64,000 nt of DNA from Irpex lacteus (taxonomy: Eukaryota; Basidiomycota; Agaricomycetes; Polyporales; Irpicaceae): positions 2,356,001 to 2,420,000 of the forward strand of contig MQVO02000001.1 in NCBI GenBank assembly GCA_001986395.2, read 5' to 3'. The notes below the pieces were generated by a model. The model had not been told where the DNA came from. It was given only the letters and a program-made list of their open reading frames with translations, and searched no databases. Shown in pieces: positions 53,360 to 64,000 of the stretch; position 1 is the first letter of the stretch, and every line of letters starts with the position of its first letter. The translations under genes and the position numbers were made by a program.

Positions 53360-56300
53360 TTCGTCTTACATTTACTGGAGGTGGTTTACTCTGGTGCCCC
53401 ATAATATACCCCTCTCGATGTTACGCTTCACCTCTTGTTTGCGCACGAATCCCTACCTTTCTTCAGCGCAGCACGTGATGCGGGCGTCTGATGTCGTTCA
53501 CGGCCGACGCGACACTTGTCTTTCATGTACTCGCATCACCTTGCAATTGCAAAGTTCCTCGGTGTTACAACGCATTGAAAGATCTTCACTTCAAGCCCGA
53601 GGAAGAAGTTGTTCCTCATTTTGAGGATAGCGGGCATAAATGCGGCGCACCGTGTGGGTCCTCACCGCGATTTACGTGTCAAAATCCCAAGATCAGCTTC
53701 GCGGCTTCCCCAGGGGCTTAGATACGAAGCTTCCACACGGCAAAGAGGCTTGTCCTTGACATTTCGCTCTCAATTATACCTTTGCGTCCGTCTACTTGGC
53801 ACTGAAAGTGTTTATTTAGGTGCTCGAATGCGTCAGCCCCACAAGCGAGATCTCTGAAGCTGCAGCTTCTCTCGCCTGGAATTATGCACCAACAACCACC
53901 CATAGCGATTGCGATCCGATTATGGATGGGGTCAGCAACTGTTTTCGGGACCCGGTTTTACCCGTATCTCAATGCGAGTCTTATCTCTTCCTTGCTCATG
54001 CTCGAGTTAGAGATTGGCCAGCTTTCTGAGAGATCTGGTGAAGATGCTCGAAATATGTACGTATGATAGCACAACCGCATCGCTTTTTGTTACGCAACTG
54101 ACTCCTGTGTTGACGTTATAGAGATTGAGGGGAGCGTCTTGAACACCGAGTTCTAGCAAACTTCGTCCAGGACAGCCGCTTCAGGTTGCGCAGATCACTG
54201 TGGCATTAGCTACTCCGTCCCCTGGCGACTGCTGTCAGTTTGCCGACCCACACTCCGTCGAGCGATAAAGACTGGAGGAAGCCCGCTCTTCCACATTTCT
54301 GTGGTCTCCTCCGTGTATGTTCCTCTTATCTTGCGTGAGTCTTTTACTCTGTCACGAGACTACGGTCTGAATGGTATGTCGCATTCTGGACAGATCGGGT
54401 CTCGCACGAGTGGCTTCTGCAAGACAGCGCGAGGGAGCTATACAGTCTTCCACATAGGAGCACGTTCTCCTTTCTTGCGTTCTGTTGCGATAACATGTTG
54501 ACCTTCTTCGAAGTAAGTAACTTCTTTACCTCGATGATACCAGCAACGCCAGTGTTACTAACTATCTATAAGTGGCCATCCTATTTCGCCTTCTAGGACT
54601 GGTCCCACTTAATCATGAAGCGCAATTCAAGCAATAAGCAGCCCGAGCGGCCTTCCGATCACGTTCCTGATGTCTTGGACACACCGGCCTTTACACATAG
54701 TGAGTGAAGTCATATCTTGCTCCCTGTTCCGTTAGTCGTGATGTGGGAAGTAGAAGAGTGTGTAATCAGCTTATCTTACATCCGTCGCAGAACAGAAGCC
54801 TTCTGTTCAACTCCGCCCTACATCTTTGCACATCCCATGGCCTGCGAGGGAATCACAACGTCCAAGTCGTCTCAAGCACATTCGGCTACACCACTTGTGC
54901 GACTACGGCGACACATGCAGAGAGAGCCTATGATACACGGAGGAAATTCTCTCTCCCTCGGTCACGGCCGCTGCCACTATCCTGATTGCCACCCATTAGG
55001 CCTTGAGGACTGGTTCTTTCGCAATATTTCTGTCATCTTCCGGACAGGCAAGGTATGACCCCACAGTCGAACCACGTTTTAATGCTGATGGCAGCTAAAG
55101 TGCACTACAGAGTCCGGTGGTAGCTCGGACCCATACTCCGAACGGCTGTTTCTGTGGAAGCGCCACAAGCAAGAAGAGTCCAATCTTGGGTTGGATCAGC
55201 CACTACCGCGACCTTCTCTGGCAGCGGATCGCTAGCGTCCTTGAAACTCGACTACAGCCATGACAGAGAACAATGACACCGCCACTTCTCTGTGTCAGGC
55301 CCAGTAACACGCCTCGCGTTGGACGCATGTTGCGCGCAGTTGCCTTGGATGACCCTTGTCTCCTCATTTTGCTCTAGCTGCTGTGCCTCTCCGTCGACAG
55401 GTCGAGTGCATCGCATTTGCCCCCGCATTTACGCTCGATCACCACGAGCAGATTACATCATGCCAGAAGACAGTCACCTGCGCGGTTTTAGTCGCGCGTC
55501 GTCATCATCCACCGCAGAGGTCCCCGTTACGAAGGTCCTGGTATTTGAGTAACGTTGGAAATCAACTCGATTAATGGGTGAGACTAATTCCAATGGCAAT
55601 TTCCTGATAACATTGTGACTAATATGATACATGGATTATGCAGATGCGAAGCGATGTGAATGTGAGAAGATAGCTTTTGCGCGCGCAAAATGAGGTGGCG
55701 CGACTAGTCCAGAATCGATAATACAGGTTGAAGGAAAGCAGATGAAGATTGCGAGAGGCATCCGTATGTTGACGACGCGAGGGTTATTGAGGCTTTAGAA
55801 CCAAAGTCCGATCACGACGGAAGACGTCTGGCCGCCGCCGCTCGACACTGGAAGCACTCGTCGTTAACGGTGTCGATGTCTTTTTGAACGTCCGGGCCAA
55901 AGTTCTATGCGAAACAGATGCGAAGCGTGAGCGGCAGCTACCTTCCCCGAGGGCGGTGGTTCACCATGCGCTCACGAACAACACTCACCTTAAGACAGTT
56001 CGGATCTTTACAGGACTTGGCATGCAAATAACTGCGCTCACACCGGCTTGAATTGCAGTCCACGATAGCCACGACCATTTGGCGCTGGAAGTGCTGCAAG
56101 TTTCAGAGCGTTACACGCGTCATCAGTCCGTTGCGGTCATGTGGACGAGTGGCTGAACAAGTTCGTACCCCACATTTTGACCACCGTGTTCCCTCGCTAC
56201 ACGGTTAAGTTCATTCAGATTTCGTGAGACATGTGCATAATACGAACAAGACATACGCAATTCTACGGCACATGGCGACGTGAGTTGATAGTTTGGGGCG

Positions 56301-58800
56301 TGTTAGTCACAAGCAGAAGAGACGGTGGGCTAGCGCGTATCCCGCTGGGCGAGGTGGACTACGAGGGTAGTGGCGAACAGATAGTTGGGCAAGAGTTGTA
56401 CCGAAGACCTCCGCGCAGGTACGGGACTATGTCTAGGGGAGGAGGTTGAGTGAGGGAGTGGCTCTCTGAGCTATTGAACATTGGCCTTTTATACGAAAAA
56501 CTGACTGGTATGCGAAGCGCCTGACCCCGAGATCAGAACGGCAAAAACGGACTGTTCTCCCTTGTCCGCATGGTGCCGCGTTCGTCCTAGGGTATCTGGG
56601 ACACTTATCGCGAGACACGATATAGTCCGCCTTCTGGCTCGTTATGACTCCGCAGGGTAGTCACAACTCTCTCAGCTGCACAAAGGCGACCCTGCTAGCC
56701 GGATATTCTGATCCTCCACGTGGGTAGCCGGAAAGTCGCAACTTCATCTACAACTTTGCATCTCCGTTTTTCCTTCAACAGGATAGGACTTCTGCGCGTT
56801 TTCGCCATGCGCTCATCAGCAGGTGTTATCTGTTTATTGCGCTACTTGTCAGTCTATCTGAATGCCCTGTCGCCTTACCAGCTAATGCTTCGAGAATAAG
56901 GTGTGATAGCTATACTCGAAGGATGAGGAAAATTGTGCACTTTGGGCTGCTATCAGAACAACAGGGTATCATCCTCGGCTCGATACCTCGTGTACGTCTA
57001 CGAGGCCAACTTTCTCGGCCACGAGACGCAGAGGTATCATACTACTTTTGGCTGCATGATTCTTCGCTCTCCCTGGTGAACGACGGACAATATCAAGCAT
57101 TGCCCAGTTCCGTTGGGTGACAAATTTTCATATGTTATCATCTTCATTGTCGTGGTCGGGCATCTGCAATCGACCTGGTTCTGATCGACTGGCAAGGCAC
57201 GATAATGACTGTGAGCATTAATCTAGATAGACCGAGGGTACGCGATGCGCGTCATACTGAGACTACATCACAGATCCCAAGGATGGCTGTCCTTCGTTCA
57301 TCGCCCACACGTTGTGCTGTATACTGCTTCCAAAACCTCAAACCGCCGGAATGGGAACATATGAGAATTCGAATCACACAACATCCTTGTGGAAGATTTC
57401 CAGAAGTGCTAACGTACATACACTCTGCTCCGCCGGCCTGTGACTGGCGGACTGCCGAAACGGAGATGCACACGCGCACATGTCCTTCCTCATCTCTCCC
57501 ACTTACATCCGACACGGTTATACTCAACGCCACTGTCGCCACTCAACGTATGCCCGACGGTCTGTGCCATTGGCACTTTCGTCCTACGCAGTAGTTATTT
57601 GCTAGCACTTGCTGGAAATGTAGACGACATTCACTCCCATTGTCCACACAACTCATGCATACGCGCAGTATCGAGTAGTGTCTCCGGAATACGTATACAC
57701 GTACACGCGAACCTGTTCGGACGTGGTAACGTACGTGGCCGAGTGGCTAGCGTACAATTGCGGCGGGACCTCCGCCAAGGACTATATCAGAGCACGATGT
57801 TTCTCTTCAGATCGATCTCAACTACAACAATACAGCTGATGTAGTGAACACAAGACCCCCTGGTAAGCGGTTTCCAAGTAATGCTAGTCAGCTGAGCAGC
57901 CTGAACGTCTGTGTGCAACGTGTTTCGGCAAATAGACTGCTCCAGTACATGTTCTGACGATATCACCCATGATATAATTAGGTTCGCACATAGAGTAGGA
58001 CAAACGTGCCGGACATTGAGTTTGTGGAATTACAGACGGCATGATATGTGCAAGACATGTACGTTCTCGCCATTTAGAGGTAGCAGCGGGTGACTATGTC
58101 TCCGTGGTACGTACGCGCCCCGTAGCAATGCATCGAACGATGAACATCTTGCTATTATCCAGCTTCTCGCTTGAAGCTAAAGGTGTGAAGAACTGTAGTT
58201 CGAGCGGATGACGGCAGTGTGAACCGGCTAACTCCCACAGCCGAGCATGGGTCAACCTACACGAGTGGCAGCCAGGCACGTTGGTCAATTAGTAGGTCAG
58301 CAGGTCAACAGACAGTGTCGCCGGCACGAAACTGCCAGGAGACGAATGCTTGGACCATGCTGCAACGATGCACGATTCCTTGAATGTATAAACCTTCGCG
58401 GAATCTGTGAAGGGCAAAGAAGCCGCCATCAAGAGTCAAAAACTGAAGGTAACGTTGATTCTGTCGATCCTAGAAGCCAAGAGTGAAGTGAAATATCCCG
58501 TGGTTATGCGCATAGACGGCATGTGTCTTGTGCGCCGTAAGGAACGAATAAGAACCGTAAGATAAAGAACTCAAGATGTTAGAAGTAGTGAAAAGGTAGC
58601 CCTATGCGATGGGATGCGGTTTGGATGTGATTACTGTCGGCCCATACCTGTAGCTGGATGCTGAAACAGGCTACAAGACGCGAGTTCAAGTACCTGGCCC
58701 CACTCTGATGTGCGCGATAGCCGTGTTGTGACTGGAAGTAGTAAACATCCTCCCGAAGGAATGCTAGTCGAAGCTACCTTATCGACTACGTGTACAACGC
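53360..58800. other. 5.4-kb gene-poor relic region
   Basis: There are many short frames in both directions but none that I can assemble. Weakly coding-like plus-strand pieces include IAIRLWMGSATVFGTRFYPY followed by an amphipathic run (about 53905-54050, then a GTATGA donor), a 28-codon exon MKRNSSNKQPERPSDHVPDV... (54615-54698) with a good GTGAGT donor, and TVFPRYTVKFIQIS (about 56185-56225). Frames at 57205-57594 are Thr/Arg/Pro-rich and unsupported. I regard the region as decayed genes or elements. Confidence 0.3.
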
Positions 58801-58864
58801 TGTGAAGTAGGTTATCTTAGCTTCGATGCACTCATTCAAACTTGCGAAAGGGCTTCTTACCACG

Positions 58865-59330
58865 CGGCCATGGATTGTATGCAAGTTAAGCACCATCGAC
58901 GATTCCTGCAACGCTTTCAGTTTATCTGGTAAGCCTGTATCTTCGAAGGTACACACGGCGTCCTGATCGTCGTTGTATTCAATGGTTACAGTGACGTTGA
59001 CTTCATGTTTACGAACGGGTGACTCATATTGCTAGTGACGCAGATTAGCAGATGTCATACGATCGCCTTATCCGAATCTCAGGCCGGACCAGACTGATTC
59101 ATGATTCTATCTTATCAGGACACAGAGAATTTCGATAAGAGATCTGTCACGGCACGGGATGGTAAAGCACTCACCTTTCCGACCCGAATCGCGACGAATC
59201 TTCTATAGCGTAGTCAAAATCGACCAGTAGTAAGTACCCATACCAGAGATCCCGAGATACGAGAGCAAAACATCTTCAACCATTGCGGTCATACTGTGGT
59301 GATAGCATTTTGAAGGCTAAATGAACGGTT
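58865..59330 (-). pseudogene. Minus-strand exon remnants, one kinase-like
   Basis: At 59180-59320 the minus strand reads VEDVLLS...LLLVDFDYAIEDSSRFGSER, ending at a GTGAGT donor. LVDFDYA resembles the DFG strand of fungal kinase-like proteins, preceded by a 'VLL' strand. At 58867-59003 it reads VNVTVTIEYNDDQDAVCTFE and GLPDKLKALQESSMVLNLHT, ending HGRV at a GTAAGA donor, clearly protein-like. Other exons were not found between 58.2 and 60.4 kb. Possibly the remains of one kinase-like gene. Confidence 0.3.
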
Positions 59331-60483
59331 GTGGAGATCTTATCTCGGAAGGTGCATGCAAGACCTCCAAGCCCGTTGGACTTGGCAACAAGGGGCACGC
59401 AGATCTCTGGACTAGTCGATCGATGCAATGGGGAAGCACGCCGATCAGGTCGGAAGGAGAGCCTCTTGCCTTATGCTGCTACTTATCTACAGTTGAGAGA
59501 AAAATTCAGCGAACGAGAGACGGGCAGTGAAAGTGCCAACTCACAATATAGACGTTCGATAAGTTACGACGACCACAGGCAAACGAGTGAACGCAGGTGA
59601 CATCATCTGTTTAGAAGCTAAATCAGAGGGCTGGTTGCGTCGTGAGAGAGGTATTTGGACACGCGTATGGACGCCGATTCATCGTGCATATTGCAGATGA
59701 GGATTTCCATATGTGTTCGCCAGACGTGTCTGAGGACTCTGAGCTTCGAGGAAAGAGCTCTTCTGCGCCGCAGTAAGCCCACATCTATTCTAGCAAATGT
59801 CACAAGCTATGAAAGCGTCGTGCATCAGATACTGCTAGCATATGGCCCATATGAAGCAACTCACGTTTATGTGGGGTATATCCTTGAGGCTTCATGCGTA
59901 CAAGCAGGCCTTTCATGTGGACATTTGGGTACTGCGATGCAGATTTTCTGACGATGTCATGTGTACGCCGTTGAGCCTGGGCTACGCTACAACCGTTGCA
60001 GAGGAATTCATCAAGTAGATTATCACAATGTGTGATGATGGGAGTTGACATGGAAGTGGCTCACCGAAGACAGAGGGACGGGATCACCCGGCAGAGCACC
60101 TCCGACATAGCGGAGTCAAATATTGCAGCCTAGAACAACATGCCTTTTGAATGTCCGCTCGGCATGCTAACACATCTTTGAGACTGAGTACTGGGCACTG
60201 TACTGAATAAGTACTCGTATGCAATTACAAGCTAAAATTATCATTACTGCACTACGATGTATCCTACAAGACTATTGGTAGGGGAAAGACTAAACCGACA
60301 ATTAGGGTCCACCCAAAACGACGTACAAGTATATAGCTTACGTGACACAAAAGACGATAGATAACAGAATAAGTAGCTTACCTACATGAAAGCATCCTGC
60401 CAGAATGATGGAAAGAAGAGAGCAGACGCTAGAAGTATCGTGAATCTCTACTTCAGGCCATGGGCTGCCTCGTCAAACATGCT
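59331..60483. other. Gene-free stretch
   Basis: No assembled coding region. A minus-strand frame at 59800-60051 (STPIITHCDNLLDEFLCNGC...) is open but has no recognisable motif, and may belong to the kinase-like remnant next to it. Confidence 0.25.
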
Positions 60484-62575
60484 TCATCTACTCCCGAGCG
60501 AGTGGAGGTCTCGTGATTGTCCACCCCATACGGAGAATTCTGTAGGCGAGAGAGAAATGGACGGTCTTGGGCCATGTGGTCTCAGCACTGGACGGCGGTT
60601 CAGGCCAGTGCTAGTGGTTCCCGGCGACAATCCACGCTCCCCACTACCAATACTCCCAATTCCGCCGGTATTCGTGCCATCGCTGATGCTGCTGCTTTCC
60701 GATGAAGAAAGGGGCGCTGCAAGTGGGGTAGCAGTCGTCCGCAAAGCAGTGCGTTGGTGGGAATGCAGCTCCGGGGCGGGATTGGGCATGGAAGGTGAAA
60801 GATACCTCGAGGGTGTAGATGCAGAGTGAGGGATAGGGAAACTCGCGCTTGTGCCTGGTTGGTGATCCAAACCGATTACATCTTGGAACGGTCTGAGGAC
60901 GCTCATCTCAAAAGACTCGGATGAGTTTCTAAGAGTCTCGTCGGATGGGAGAAGTAGGTGTCCCGTGGGCGGCGAGATGGTGAGGCTGTTACGTAGAAGG
61001 CGACCGGTCTCGTCCGAATCGTCGTGTCCTGCTCGTTCTTCGTCATCGTTGCGATGTGCATGGCCGGACTTGCGCTGTGCCAGACCAAGCCGCTGTCGTT
61101 TGCGGCGCAGGGAGGGGTACTTGTTTAAGGCCACTATAAGACTCCATAGCGGTGCAAGGGATACGGAGAGGGCAGTGATCTGCGGATGGGGATGGTAAGT
61201 CAGTAACTATCGTGGGCTTGGTAGGTAACACATACCTGACCAAGACTTCCAAAGTCCTGCTCTCCGTCGAACATACAATTCCGAAGCCTTTGCCACTCCG
61301 ACGCTATAATGAACGTGATGTCAGTCTGCTGAACGGCGTACATATCAAACGTCCCTTACCCGCAATAAACAGTGCCCACAAGGCCAGCATAGTCAACATC
61401 CTCAGGCCCTTCATCACCTCTTTCCGTGTGACCCTCAGTATGAGCGACTCCCGAACCAACTTCTCCCACTGCTTTCCTATCGGCGTATTGGACGTGTAGG
61501 ACGTATATCCTGTACCTATTCCAGTGTTGACCGAGCTCAAGGACGTCTGAGAGTGGGCTGAACCGGATACAGCCAAGTTGACGACCAGCAGCATTGTGAC
61601 GGACAGGCAAAATAAGATCCATGCTGCCCAGATGAGAAACCCTCCGGCGTGGGGATGGTCCATCGTCTTATTGATAGAGCCCGTCTCAAATGGGGCCAGA
61701 AACAGGACGAGTTGTGTCGAGTTGTTGAGATAGTCTTGACTATAGGTTGGCGAGACGAAGAGAAATATACCCCATGCCCATTGGAGAACGACCTGCAGGA
61801 GCAAGACGACAGAGATGATCTCGCGTTGGCGCCTTTGAGCCTTCTTAATACGCTGCTTGCGGTGATTCGCTTCCCAGCTTGCTTTCAAGTCGGAGGCATC
61901 GTGAATATAGCGTGGGTCATCCTTGTCGGTGTAGAGCAATGCGTGTCGACGTCTATGGCGTTCGTAGAACTCCTCCGGACTGAGTTTCCAGATGGGTAGC
62001 ATAGGCGCTACTGCAAGAGAACTGATAGTGGACAGAGTCGTGAAGCTACATGGAAAAGACATAAGCCGTCTGTGAAAGGTGTGCATCTGTTTGACTTACT
62101 TGAGTATGAGCGTAGCATGGTGAAGTGTAAGGTTATTCCCGTGTTTCGATACAAAACCAGCGATGACGAGTGCAAGAGTGAGCAATGTGCCCGCCCATGC
62201 AGTTGGCACTGAATCAGATGGAGAGAAAGCGATCAACAATGCTGCAATATGAGAATGTCTTCAGCTCGATATCTCATTATTGTGGCTGGAAATGTACATA
62301 CCGTTGACCAGGCTTTGCAAGTAGAAAGCAACGCGTACACCTATTCCTGCAAGGTCAGGATTAGGGCATATAGCACATTGAGAAGCGTCGTCTAATAATC
62401 CCGCACAACACAAAGCCTGAAGAGACTGGATCCTGGTCGTGTTAGCCAGGTGAGTGACACACTGCATGTGCACGCTCGAACGACATGAAGGAGGGAGAGG
62501 CGAGGGTGGAGGAGTTCGTGAGACGGACGTGGATGCTTTGCTTGGACGTTTGCCCACATGCTTTTGTACATTCAC
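60484..62575 (-). CDS. Multi-pass membrane protein, fungal conserved unknown
   Basis: Exons on the minus strand start near 62575 or an internal ATG at 62468 (MQCVTHLANTTR). They run CPNPDLAGIGVRVAFYLQSLVN, a further membrane segment around 62210-62110, SLAVAPMLPIWKLSPEEFYE, a charged loop (HRKQRIKKAQRRQREI), then membrane segments SVVLLLQVVLQWAWGIFLFV and GFLIWAAWILFCLSVTMLLV. After an intron near 61304 follow another helix (SLAPLWSLIVAL) and a 200-residue Ser/Pro-rich tail ending LHSLGSR at 60484. Six or more helices with a cytosolic-looking basic loop suggest a plasma- or endomembrane protein. The CPNPDLAG-gvR-a-Y-Q start is shared with uncharacterised fungal membrane proteins. No transport motif identified. 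Confidence 0.65.
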
Positions 62576-63683
62576 CTGCTGGTGTTATCTGTACCTGACG
62601 GCCATGACGGAGGTGATAAGTGGGCCGGATCAGCGCAGCAAATGACTTTGGCGCAGGAGGAAAATGTCGGTGCGCCGTTGTCGGCGGCGCCGTTGATTCA
62701 TGGCGGGGTAAATGTAAAGCTTCGCCTCGTAGTCGTTGGCCTTTGTTGTCCTATGCATTGCCTCGCTGCGCATGCAAGACAACAACAGCACACGAGCCTG
62801 AGCAGAAAGAGTCGGGTGCCAAGGAAATCAACAATTCCACCTATGCTGGCGTCTATCAGCGGTCGCAGCCTGAAAACATCGCTTAGAACTCCGTTACACT
62901 TTGATACCCCAAGATTCGATTGTGAAAGTTGGGGCAGTGCAATGCACAGGCTTTACTTATCTCTCTCTACTACTGTAAGACAGCGTGCGACGTAAGCAAG
63001 AGCTAGACTTTACAGTAGCTGCAAAGTTCTGTCTTGCCTCTGATGCGTGCTCGATCTCCGACTGCTTTGAGCTCAACTCAAACACCGCACTCCGAAAACA
63101 GACATGTTTTTGATCCAGCTTGTGGGCGTTGACACTTACATATGCATCGCTTTCTAGTAGGCACACCTAGTTATCTCAGCGTGCATGTCGAGGCGATGTC
63201 AGCCTTGTCGAACACGATAAGCAGCGACGTGGCAAGCTGCTCGCCCGAACCTTGAAGTCCGTTCATGCCCGGCTTCGCCTTTGCAAACACTGCCAAGCCG
63301 CCACATCACGACTGTGCATGGAGCCTGTCCAGTTGGTGTGCGACAACCGCGGAGCTTGCCAGAGGTTTTCCTCACGAGAACAAGAGGGTTCTCTCACCTC
63401 TGCACCCCAGGCTCCCCGGAATGATGAGACTCACCGGCCATTGAAGTCGATCAACTGCTGCAATTGACCTTTCTGTGATGACAGGTGTAATACAACAGTG
63501 AACAAGATTTACAACTAGATACTGGTGCACTGGAGTCGACACCGTCGTGCACAGCATTGCGGGGCACTAAAGTTAGGTAAGTACTACTGTCCCGTTCAAA
63601 TACACGCCCAGCTCATTAACCCCCATATAACTTCTCAGGTGTTCTAACGCGCAAGTTGTTTCATATCAAGTTTTTGCTACACC
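62576..63683. other. Intergenic region between divergent genes
   Basis: It should contain the promoters of the minus-strand membrane-protein gene and the plus-strand gene at 63684. Open frames on the plus strand at 62558-62995 are Arg/Ser-rich and unlikely to be coding. Nothing else recognised. Confidence 0.3.
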
Positions 63684-63949
63684 ATGGACGCAAGATCTTT
63701 AGAAGACACATCTCCCGAACGACCAACCAAGGCAGGACTCGGTGTCCGTTTCCGCCTGAACAGCACCGATGCTCGTCCTTTCGCTTCCTTCGGTACCAGT
63801 CCTACCGCCAGCGGGCAGATACCGTCGCCCAACTTAAACAGTGGCCGTACGGGCAGAATTCTGAGACAACGCCTCCGTATCCAGCAATTCCAGCGACGAT
63901 GGGAGAACATCAAGGAGGACCTCCCTCCTCAGCTATCTCGGTCTCATAG
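63684..63949 (+). CDS. First exon of a hypothetical gene running off the window
   Basis: ATG at 63684 in a good context (ACACCATGGAC). The frame reads MDARSLEDTSPERPTKAGLG, VRFRLNSTDARPFASFGTSP, then basic GRILRQRLRIQQFQRRWENI and a GTGAGT donor after RSH at about 63949. The following sequence to base 64000 is intronic or beyond. The exon is hydrophilic with a basic amphipathic end and no recognised domain. Confidence 0.5.
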
Positions 63950-64000
63950 TGAGTGTTCCGATGGCGCGTATGTGTTTCATGTGAACTGTGCTGATCGGGC

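Noticed and set aside
60386..60829. 147-codon plus-strand frame
   Set aside because: It mirrors the Ser/Pro-rich C-terminal exon of the minus-strand membrane protein and has poorer composition.
1..64000. A functional gene cluster (biosynthetic or defence) spanning the window
   Set aside because: Genes are unrelated in function, many are fragments, and orientation and spacing show no co-regulated block.

Overview
The window reads as nuclear DNA of a filamentous basidiomycete, most likely an Agaricomycete. Genes are split by many 45-60 nt GT-AG introns with CTRAY-like branch sites. Recognisable genes include fungal nuclear and mitochondrial ones (CTK3-like CTD-kinase subunit, F-type ATP synthase subunit f, the UTP20 C-terminus, a GH128 glucanase). 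Accessory families typical of mushroom genomes are also present: JmjC proteins, a tnp2-type transposase, a Ulp1-like protease, fungal kinase-like proteins and a SUN protein. There is no operon structure, Shine-Dalgarno signal, CRISPR array or confident tRNA/rRNA.

Layout. 1-2 kb: 3' part of a JmjC gene (+). 4-6.6 kb: a WD40-like gene (-) and an unknown gene (+), divergently arranged. 6.6-10.4 kb: a near-complete tnp2 (CACTA superfamily) transposase gene (-). 10.8-15.3 kb: a membrane protein with internally duplicated exons and a 646-aa intronless secreted/unknown protein (both -). 16-17.6 kb: a dynamin-like stalk/GED lacking the GTPase domain (+). 17.7-19.7 kb: an FHA-protein kinase gene (-). 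19.8-21.6 kb: a single-pass membrane protein (-). 22.8-23.7 kb: an intronless SUN-domain protein (+). 24.3-28.4 kb: a large many-exon low-complexity protein (+). 29.5-30.8 kb: a diverged S10 carboxypeptidase (-). 31.3-34.1 kb: a 0.9-1 kaa unknown protein (+). 34.5-36.5 kb: a short gene with two homologous ~390-nt introns, running into a C-terminal UTP20 fragment (+). 36.6-37.6 kb: a CTK3-like gene (-). 40.6-41.9 kb: a Ulp1-like protease (-). 42.4-43.8 kb: a kinase-like protein (+). 45-46.6 kb: two inverted MITE-like elements. 47.1-48.1 kb: a broken TKL-type kinase (-). 50.9-53.4 kb: ATP synthase f and a GPI-type GH128 glucanase (+). 53.4-60.4 kb: gene-poor relic DNA. 60.5-62.6 kb: a multi-pass membrane protein (-). 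63.7 kb to the end: the first exon of a further gene (+).

Housekeeping genes (ATP synthase f, CTK3, GH128, the membrane protein at 61 kb) are interspersed with mobile-element genes, gene fragments (dynamin stalk, UTP20 tail) and pseudogenes (S10 peptidase, TKL kinase). This suggests a rearranged, repeat-rich segment rather than a functional cluster. The most distinctive structures are small-scale: exon-intron tandem duplications inside three separate genes, two loci carrying an 8-bp motif GTAACTGC repeated at exact 11-bp (one helical turn) spacing, and a pair of inverted elements sharing a perfect 40-bp core. Exon joins given here were inferred by eye from splice signals and frame, not from transcript data.
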